Shown here: positions 23,891 through 29,455 of the stretch, in pieces | How positions within the stretch are numbered: position 1 is the first letter of the stretch | How the letters are laid out: each line of letters opens with the position of its first letter | IMG/VR virus record: IMGVR_UViG_3300010354_013853 | Span: 1-29,455 of that record | Length of the DNA: 29,455 nucleotides | DNA from: a virus | Strand: one strand, 5' to 3' | The notes under the pieces: generated by a model | What the model saw: only the letters and a program-made list of their open reading frames with translations | Told to the model about the DNA's origin: nothing | Databases searched by the model: none | Made by a program: the position numbers and the translations under genes

Positions 23891-24687
23891 TAAAAATAAG
23901 TAATTTTGACGAGTCCAGGTCCGCCAGTATTTCCATAACCATTGTCCCATCCAGAACAATATGATGTTTGAGCTCCTTCTGCGCCATGACCATATGGAAC
24001 TGTCCAACAACCATGGCGAATCCAACAGAAGTTGATAGACATTTCTACGTCGGTTCCAATAACAGGAGCTGTACTAGCTCTCGTGGTTTGTTTATGACAG
24101 TGACAGAATCCAACGTCAAACCACCATTCCACCGAACCAAATCTTCCAGCGTGTCCAATCCATGTCATATCGCCTCCATTGTTTCCAGGCGCCAAGCAGC
24201 ACTCAAACGAGGAATAACAAGTTTCTGTCCAAGAAGTTTCTCCACAACCACCAGAACCACCAGGAGCACAAAAGTTACTTAGATTATATCCATTGACATA
24301 TGAAGAACATCCTTGGCAACCAGTACAATTGAAAGAACAACAAGGATATACACCACCAGCACAAATAGTATATTGACATCCAGGAACAGTATTAATGTAT
24401 TTGGAGTTATAAGCTCCTCCTCCAGCGGACTTGAAGTGTTGACATCTGTCCCAAGAACAGGATCCGTGTCCATTGCCACCAGATCCCCATAGTTCAATCT
24501 GCATTTTTGATACGCCAGAAGGAACTGTCCAAAGGCAACAACATCCACCACTAGTTGAGTTTGGTGAACCATAAAACCATTGGATACCATAATTTTTCCT
24601 GGCCCCAGGTGCAATCATTGCATCAGTAACGAAAGAATCTGGTATGTTGTCAGAATTCAGCTGTTTATAGGAAGAGTAATTTGCCAT
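23890..24687 (-). CDS. Cysteine/glycine-rich structural-like protein, copy 2
   Basis: This is a 265-residue paralog with 22 cysteines. It shares with copy 3 the blocks GGCCCLWTVPSGV, ELWGSGGNGHGSCSWDRC, PGCQYTICAGGVYPCC, GCQGCSSYVNGYNLSNFC, ECCLAPGNNGGD, CWIRHGCWTVPYG and the GNTGGPGLVKITYF end. The middle differs (SVEWWFDVGFCHCHKQTT). The conserved blocks contain most Cys, so the scaffold is kept while loops vary, as in a receptor-binding tip (inference). TAAGGAAAA lies about 10 bases upstream of the ATG. No function is known. It shares 49-bp and 38-bp exact DNA repeats with copy 3. Confidence 0.75.
   Translation of the reverse strand: MANYSSYKQLNSDNIPDSFVTDAMIAPGARKNYGIQWFYGSPNSTSGGCCCLWTVPSGVSKMQIELWGSGGNGHGSCSWDRCQHFKSAGGGAYNSKYINTVPGCQYTICAGGVYPCCSFNCTGCQGCSSYVNGYNLSNFCAPGGSGGCGETSWTETCYSSFECCLAPGNNGGDMTWIGHAGRFGSVEWWFDVGFCHCHKQTTRASTAPVIGTDVEMSINFCWIRHGCWTVPYGHGAEGAQTSYCSGWDNGYGNTGGPGLVKITYF
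23924..23961. repeat. 38-bp exact repeat, copy in Cys-rich gene 2
   Basis: Identical to 23114-23151, same orientation, near the 3' end of the paralogous gene. Confidence 0.85.
24443..24491. repeat. 49-bp exact repeat, copy in Cys-rich gene 2
   Basis: Identical to 23618-23666, same orientation and same reading frame. The matching part of Cys-rich gene 1 (near 25255-25305) is related but clearly diverged. Confidence 0.9.
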
Positions 24688-24710
24688 TTTTTAAATGTTT
24701 TCCTTAGTAC

Positions 24711-24717
24711 TATTTAC
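24711..24717 (-). promoter_or_regulatory. Possible weak late core GTAAATA before Cys-rich gene 2
   Basis: The minus strand reads TGTAAATAGTAC. Its TAA is the stop codon of Cys-rich gene 1, the same stop/promoter fusion as elsewhere in the window, but the core has one mismatch to ATAAATA. Confidence 0.3.
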
Positions 24718-25496
24718 ACGTAAGTAATCTTTACGACTCCACTTCCACCAATTCCACCATATCCATTGTCCCAGTTTCCACAATAAGTTGTCATTCCGCC
24801 GCCGCCACCTTGTGCATAAGTTGATGTCCAACATGCATGACGAACCCAACATACTGATAGTTCACCACCATATGTTGATCCAGCTAAGAATGGTGCGTTT
24901 GAAGAACACCAAGTGTGACGATAACAGTGACAAGCATGGGGCCCAGTTCCTGCGGGTCTCATGTTACCCATAGCAAAATCAGAGTTATTCATATTCGGAT
25001 CGACGCAACAGTTCCAATCCGAGAAACAAGCTTCACTCCAGGAAGTATTAGCGCATCCTGGATTTCCACCGATAGCGCAGAAGTTGCTTAAGTTGCATCC
25101 ATTTACATATGTAACGCAACCGCAACAACCTACACACTCAAAATTACAACATCCGTAAGTTCCACCTGCACAAACTGTATACGTCCACCCTGGACATACA
25201 GCAATTGTTTTAGATGCGAATGATCCGCCACCTGCACCAAAATAGTGGTGGCAACGGTCCCAGGAACAAAATCCATGTCCGTTTCCACCAGCACCCCATA
25301 GTTCAAAAGTTACCTTGTGTACACCACTCGGAACAGTCCAATTACAACAACATCCAGCAGTACATCCACCAATAGGTCCACGAATCCATTGGACCCCATA
25401 TTTGTATCCGACTCCTGTTCCAAATGCAGAGTCTGGAATACTTGCATTTGCAACTTGATCTGCAACTAATTTTTTATAACTTCCGTATGATGCCAT
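24714..25496 (-). CDS. Cysteine/glycine-rich structural-like protein, copy 1
   Basis: This is the most diverged and most Cys-rich of the three paralogs: 26 cysteines in 260 residues (10 percent). The framework is retained: GCCCNWTVPSGVHKVTFELWG, GGNGHGFCSWDRCHHY, TYTVCAGGTYGCC, GCCGCVTYVNGCNLSNFC, CWVRHACW and GGIGGSGVVKITYV. Variable parts include ACHCYRHTWCSS. It is the first of the array after the 1272-residue fibre-like gene and a hairpin terminator. The ribosome-binding site is weak and no ATAAATA core is seen, so readthrough of the terminator may supply its transcript. Its function is unknown. The Gly-rich domain resemblance suggests an external tail or tip protein. Confidence 0.75.
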   Translation of the reverse strand: MASYGSYKKLVADQVANASIPDSAFGTGVGYKYGVQWIRGPIGGCTAGCCCNWTVPSGVHKVTFELWGAGGNGHGFCSWDRCHHYFGAGGGSFASKTIAVCPGWTYTVCAGGTYGCCNFECVGCCGCVTYVNGCNLSNFCAIGGNPGCANTSWSEACFSDWNCCVDPNMNNSDFAMGNMRPAGTGPHACHCYRHTWCSSNAPFLAGSTYGGELSVCWVRHACWTSTYAQGGGGGMTTYCGNWDNGYGGIGGSGVVKITYV

Positions 25497-25524
25497 TTCT
25501 GTTCAGAATAAGTTTAATTGATGG

Positions 25525-25549
25525 AAAAGGGAGGGGAAATTCCCCTCCC
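25525..25549 (-). terminator. GC-rich hairpin after the fibre-like gene
   Basis: GGGAGGGGAA and TTCCCCTCCC (25529-25538 and 25540-25549) form a perfect inverted repeat separated by one A. On the minus strand it is followed by TTTTCC. It lies 9 bases past the stop of the 1272-residue gene. The short T-run suggests partial termination. Confidence 0.65.
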
Positions 25550-25557
25550 GAGTTATA

Positions 25558-28500
25558 TTAGATCGAGAAGATTCTCCATCCATAAGTATCACCCGAGAAG
25601 GTAAGGTCAAACGCCGCACCTTCAACGTTAACAGTAAGATCTGCAGAGTCTCCTTGGATCAGTTTGCCATTTCTAGCAACCGTAAGGGCATTGTTATCGA
25701 AGGTCTTAGCAATATCGAAGAATCTGATCGTATCTCCAAGATTTGGAACAGCTGGAAGTGTAATAGTGATTTGACCACCAACTGTATTCACGAAGTAAAC
25801 ATTATTCGCAGCTGCGGTTGTTCCATTCGAAGAAACAGTGTTGTACTGTAGTTTTCCAGGAGCAACCCAAGTAGTTCCATCATAGTACTCAAGAGCACCA
25901 ATAGTGGTGTTGAATCTAAGAGCACCCTGGAGGAAGCTAGGATCGACGCCACCAGGTCTTTGAGCAGTGCTACCTACTGGTGGGACCATTGCGCCCGTAC
26001 CCATCTTGCCGCGGGTTACATAACCGCGAACGGCGTATTCTGTTGGACATGCGCTGTTGGAGTTACCCGAGAGGAATTCATCAGATGAGAATTCGTTAAT
26101 TGACTCACCAACCTGACCACCAATAGCACCCAGTCTCAGTTCAGTAAGACCAGATAGGTTGAACGCAGAAGCGTCAAGAGTTGCACGACCAGTTAACTGA
26201 TCAACCGAGAAGAACCTACCAACTCTGAAGTTACCACCTTGGTCGGTAGATACGAAGAATACCTTACCGCCATTATACTCTCTGGTTTCATTACCTTGAA
26301 TGATAGCAGCTTCATTAACGTTTGGATAATTGGTTTCAACTTTGTTGCCAGTACCAACCGATAGGAAGTCGTGACCAGTTAGACGAACTTGAGAGAATCT
26401 ATTTCTAACAATGATGGAAGAACCAGCACCTACATTATTATCTGTGTTTCCATTAGGCCTGATGTTTCTGGTATCAGGTGTTGCAGGACCTTTTTCTGGA
26501 GAAATCGTGAGAGTTGCTCTGTTGAAATAAGTATATCCAATACCAGCGGTATCACGATAAGTAACCGCAGTGGAAACATTAGTGATTGTGTTGATGATAT
26601 AGAAGAATGCATCTGCACCAAATGTGGTAGTAATACCAATTGCGTCACCAACTAGGAATGTTCCCGTTGAAGCATCAACTTCCAGAATTGTTCCTTTCTG
26701 GCCACTTACGGAACTTGCTGCGGCACCAACATAGAAGGATCCAGCATAACCCGCACCACTTGAAATATCGTAAGAGTAAACGAGTTCCCCATCAGTGAAT
26801 GGTGTGAGACCAACTCCGATGTTTCCAGTTGCTGCAGTTGCTGTTGCACCAAATCCTGGTTGATACTTGAAGTATAACTTATCTGCAGATCTCTGATCGT
26901 TTAGAATCCAACCCTTAGATCCAGAAGACTGTCCAATAATTGTTTGACCAATAGCAACTGTACCTTGAATTGTTGCACCCTGGATCTTCATCAGATCACC
27001 GAATATTCTTGCATATCTTGGTACTTCTGAAGTCGAGAATCCAGATGCAATAACACCATAGTCACCGTAAGAGTTGTTACCACCAACTCCACGAATTCTG
27101 GAACCACCACCAGAGTAGTATCCCCACTTAGCATAGTAAGTAAAGCAGGAAACGATCTCAGCAATTGCGTTTCTATCAAGAACATAACCAGCGCCATCAC
27201 TGGATACGTGAGTAAACGCATCGAATACCATCGATCTTGCACCCTCTTCATGGACGCCACCATCGATGAAACAACCTACAGCACCGCCACCAAATCTTCC
27301 ATCCGCAGAAGCAGGATCTGAGAATGCAGTACAATCCTTAACATAAGGTGACTTATTGTTAATTGGTGAGTTGGGGTTGAATGCGAAGTACTTACCACAA
27401 GCGGTTGTACCTACACCAGTTCTGATATTGGTATTATTGATTTCAAATGGAGCATTTGAATCATAATGGAATCCTTCAAGACCTTTGAATGATAGTGCCT
27501 GAATAGTAGTACCATCACTCAACTGGAACATGGTCGATCTGTTGTTTGGAGTCGAATTATCATCCGAGAATCCAGTTGCAGGAAGAACTTGAGTTCCTCT
27601 GAGCGAGTGACCAATAATTGAAGTAAATGGTGGAACAACGATAGGAAGTTGCTCGTAGAATTGAGAAGCGGATAGTCTCAGTACAGCAGGAGTAAGGTCA
27701 GTTAGATGTCCACCAGATACGTAAGTATGAGCAATTGTTGATGGACCTACGTTAACGGTAACTCTATTTGTGTCTAGAACCTGAAGAACTTCGAAGTACG
27801 ACTTAGATGCAACGTCTGGGAAAATAGTTGTGGTAATACCAGCGAATATTGTACCCCCACCGATGTAGGAGAATCCATAAGTTCTGATACCGACGTTCAG
27901 TGCAACTGAGTTGTTACTTGGAATTGCAGTAATTGGGAAGTTTGACTCACCAAAAATATTAGCAAATAATCCAGTAGTAGTTCCAGCACCAGCGTCATAG
28001 GAAACTTGAATATCTCTGAGTCTTAGTCTCTCACCAATTCCACTTTCTGGAGCAAGACCGATATTAATCGCAGTTACAGTAGCGATACCAGTCGATGCAG
28101 TATAGTTAAATCCAAGAACTCCATAACTTCTACCACCAGAAGTACATTCGAATTCAATATTTTGTAACTGAATAAACGTACCAACGTTCTTTAGTCCGTG
28201 ACCAGGAGCAGTAATTGTTGAAAGTCCTGTAGAAGCAGTATATTCGAAGTTAGTAATGTTTCTATCTGGACGTGCCGCTTGACAAGCTCTCTTAATTGTT
28301 TGGAATGCTAGGTTTGGTGCAAGACCGTTAAAATTATCATTACCAGTTTCCGAGTCAACATAGTAAACTCGTGTTTGAGCACCAACGATCTGATATCCAG
28401 GTAGTCCGTCTTGGTTTACTGCAAGTGCATAACCAGTAGATCCGATACCAATTCTGAAAGGACCACCATTATAGGTAAGAATATCACCCTTGGTAGTAAG

Positions 28501-29376
28501 AGCAGCTGAGCTATCACCAGCAGCAAGAGTTTCCCAATATGTACCTAAACCAGCAAGTGGTGTGATATTTGAGAATGAATTGCCAATTGCAACATATGAG
28601 TTTGACCCATATCTTGCAACGTGACCTGGACTGTAGTTAAACGTGGTGGAGAAGTTGCCAACAAATTTAAATCCTTGTACAAGAAGATCCCAAACGGAGT
28701 TTCCGATACCAACTCCAGATCCAGTATCCCCAAGACCCAAAGGATATACATTGGTTGTAATACCTACTTTATGTCTGTAGATATTACCACCGTATTGAAC
28801 TAACTGTCCTCTATAGTAGGTTCCTGGGGTAAAGGAAATTGCAGCACCCGCAAGTCCATCTGCAAGAACCTGCCAGGTTTTACCAGCAACATCAGTTCCG
28901 ATAGCAACGTTTGTTGGAGGAAGATATCCAGCAAGAGAAGTTGTAAGAGCAACGTATGAAGAACCCTGATAGTTAACAACGTCTCCAGTCTGATATTGTG
29001 TATCGATATTCCACTCACCTTCTGCATTAAATCCAGCTACGTATTCCGCAACCTTGCTTAGGTCGGGGAAAGTTCCAGCAGAAAGGTGTGCGGTTACAAC
29101 TCTATATTGGACGTTACCAAATTTAAAAATTTCATTCTGTCTATAGTAGACACCTGCTGCCCACTCTCCAGTATTGGTAATTCCTTCTAGGTGTACATTC
29201 CAATATGGAAGATCTGTACTATAAAAGTCAGCAGTACTGGCAACTGATGTGTGGTTGGTAACCGCAACGTATGAATTCCCACCGAACTTGATGATGTCAT
29301 CAATCAAGTAGGATCTGGATGGCTGCCAGTTACCAGTCCAGTTGAATTTTACTCTTCCAAGTCTAAACTCAGCCAT
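25558..29376 (-). CDS. Large tail-fibre-like structural protein
   Basis: This 1272-residue protein is of the kind found as a long structural gene in T4-like cyanophages. Residues about 16-287 hold five modules with the pattern Y..G..V.YGG..Y.......P.....W..L, similar to carbohydrate-binding (chitin-binding type 3-like) repeats. The middle (about 335-1000) is Gly/Thr/Ser-rich beta structure beginning VYYVDSETGNDNFNGLAPN, a start typical of parallel beta-helix stalks. Near the C-terminus are GGNFRVGRFFSVDQLTGRA and LRFNTTIGALEYYDGTTW, shared among phage fibre proteins. The end is a small beta domain (IRFFDIAKTFDNNALTV, SGDTYGWRIFSI). AAGGAGAAAAA precedes the ATG. A hairpin terminator follows. 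Confidence 0.82.
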   Translation of the reverse strand: MAEFRLGRVKFNWTGNWQPSRSYLIDDIIKFGGNSYVAVTNHTSVASTADFYSTDLPYWNVHLEGITNTGEWAAGVYYRQNEIFKFGNVQYRVVTAHLSAGTFPDLSKVAEYVAGFNAEGEWNIDTQYQTGDVVNYQGSSYVALTTSLAGYLPPTNVAIGTDVAGKTWQVLADGLAGAAISFTPGTYYRGQLVQYGGNIYRHKVGITTNVYPLGLGDTGSGVGIGNSVWDLLVQGFKFVGNFSTTFNYSPGHVARYGSNSYVAIGNSFSNITPLAGLGTYWETLAAGDSSAALTTKGDILTYNGGPFRIGIGSTGYALAVNQDGLPGYQIVGAQTRVYYVDSETGNDNFNGLAPNLAFQTIKRACQAARPDRNITNFEYTASTGLSTITAPGHGLKNVGTFIQLQNIEFECTSGGRSYGVLGFNYTASTGIATVTAINIGLAPESGIGERLRLRDIQVSYDAGAGTTTGLFANIFGESNFPITAIPSNNSVALNVGIRTYGFSYIGGGTIFAGITTTIFPDVASKSYFEVLQVLDTNRVTVNVGPSTIAHTYVSGGHLTDLTPAVLRLSASQFYEQLPIVVPPFTSIIGHSLRGTQVLPATGFSDDNSTPNNRSTMFQLSDGTTIQALSFKGLEGFHYDSNAPFEINNTNIRTGVGTTACGKYFAFNPNSPINNKSPYVKDCTAFSDPASADGRFGGGAVGCFIDGGVHEEGARSMVFDAFTHVSSDGAGYVLDRNAIAEIVSCFTYYAKWGYYSGGGSRIRGVGGNNSYGDYGVIASGFSTSEVPRYARIFGDLMKIQGATIQGTVAIGQTIIGQSSGSKGWILNDQRSADKLYFKYQPGFGATATAATGNIGVGLTPFTDGELVYSYDISSGAGYAGSFYVGAAASSVSGQKGTILEVDASTGTFLVGDAIGITTTFGADAFFYIINTITNVSTAVTYRDTAGIGYTYFNRATLTISPEKGPATPDTRNIRPNGNTDNNVGAGSSIIVRNRFSQVRLTGHDFLSVGTGNKVETNYPNVNEAAIIQGNETREYNGGKVFFVSTDQGGNFRVGRFFSVDQLTGRATLDASAFNLSGLTELRLGAIGGQVGESINEFSSDEFLSGNSNSACPTEYAVRGYVTRGKMGTGAMVPPVGSTAQRPGGVDPSFLQGALRFNTTIGALEYYDGTTWVAPGKLQYNTVSSNGTTAAANNVYFVNTVGGQITITLPAVPNLGDTIRFFDIAKTFDNNALTVARNGKLIQGDSADLTVNVEGAAFDLTFSGDTYGWRIFSI

Positions 29377-29394
29377 TTTTTCTCCTTTTAATTA

Positions 29395-29455
29395 TTATTT
29401 GGGTCCGATAGAGTTGTATGCATAATCTGGTCCATTAAATCTAATTACGAAGAAA
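29395..29455 (-). CDS. C-terminal end of an upstream gene (partial)
   Basis: Nineteen residues ending VIRFNGPDYAYNSIGPK followed by TAA enter from the right edge of the window. They lie 18 bases before the fibre-like ATG on the same strand, in the position of an upstream structural gene. Too little is visible to name the product. Confidence 0.6.
   Translation of the reverse strand, partial: FFVIRFNGPDYAYNSIGPK

Noticed and set aside
24279-24614. A 111-residue open frame on the same strand as Cys-rich gene 2, with a matching one at 23469-23672 in gene 3
   Set aside because: Both lie wholly inside the Cys-rich genes in another frame. They resemble each other only because the host genes are duplicates, and neither has a ribosome-binding site.
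1-29455. Search for tRNA genes, CRISPR arrays, insertion sequences, introns or homing endonucleases
   Set aside because: Intergenic gaps are all under about 100 bases and contain only promoter cores, hairpins and ribosome-binding sites; no transposase, regularly spaced repeats or interrupted gene was seen.

Overview
This window is part of the late structural region of a T4-like (Straboviridae-type) myovirus. It is most likely a marine cyanophage infecting Synechococcus or Prochlorococcus, though another marine T4-like group such as pelagimyophages cannot be excluded. The evidence is the block gp13-gp14-gp15-gp16-gp17-gp18-gp19-gp20-gp67-like-gp21 in T4 order, AT-rich DNA, T4-type late promoter cores (TATAAATA and close variants), very tight gene packing with ATGA and TAATG overlaps, and host-like accessory genes of the kind cyanophages carry. 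All genes but one lie on the minus strand, so transcription runs from high to low coordinates.

Layout in transcription order. (1) 29455-22100: the last codons of an upstream gene, then a 1272-residue tail-fibre-like protein with five short N-terminal modules, three tandem paralogs of an unusual cysteine- and glycine-rich protein (22, 22 and 26 Cys in about 260 residues), and a 292-residue protein with a tail-assembly-chaperone-like segment. Three hairpin terminators punctuate this block. (2) 22033-13549: a tightly coupled ten-gene accessory operon encoding a GT9 (heptosyltransferase-like) glycosyltransferase, a NodU/CmcH-type carbamoyltransferase, a flavin-dependent tryptophan-halogenase-like enzyme with all signature residues, three DUF6445/2-oxoglutarate-oxygenase-like proteins, a nucleotidyltransferase and a PfkB kinase that together equal a split HldE, a small HAD phosphatase and a cupin. 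(3) 12777-13577, the only plus-strand gene: ADP-glycero-manno-heptose 6-epimerase (HldD), convergent with and overlapping the operon. (4) 12716-94: neck proteins gp13 and gp14 (gp14 greatly enlarged by a LamG-like domain and short repeats), tail completion gp15, small and large terminase with a small gene between them, a zinc-ribbon protein, tail sheath, tail tube, portal, an acidic prohead core protein and the prohead protease. The gp22 scaffold position follows at the window edge.

The accessory block is the most interesting part. The kinase, phosphatase candidate, nucleotidyltransferase, epimerase and GT9 transferase would make ADP-heptose from sedoheptulose/heptose phosphate (no GmhA isomerase is visible) and transfer the heptose. 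The carbamoyltransferase, halogenase and oxygenase-like proteins look like tailoring enzymes for a glycan, a protein side chain or a small molecule. The target is unknown; host LPS or surface remodelling and modification of the phage's own fibres are both possible. No intergenic stretch exceeds about 100 bases, and no tRNA, CRISPR array or insertion sequence was seen.
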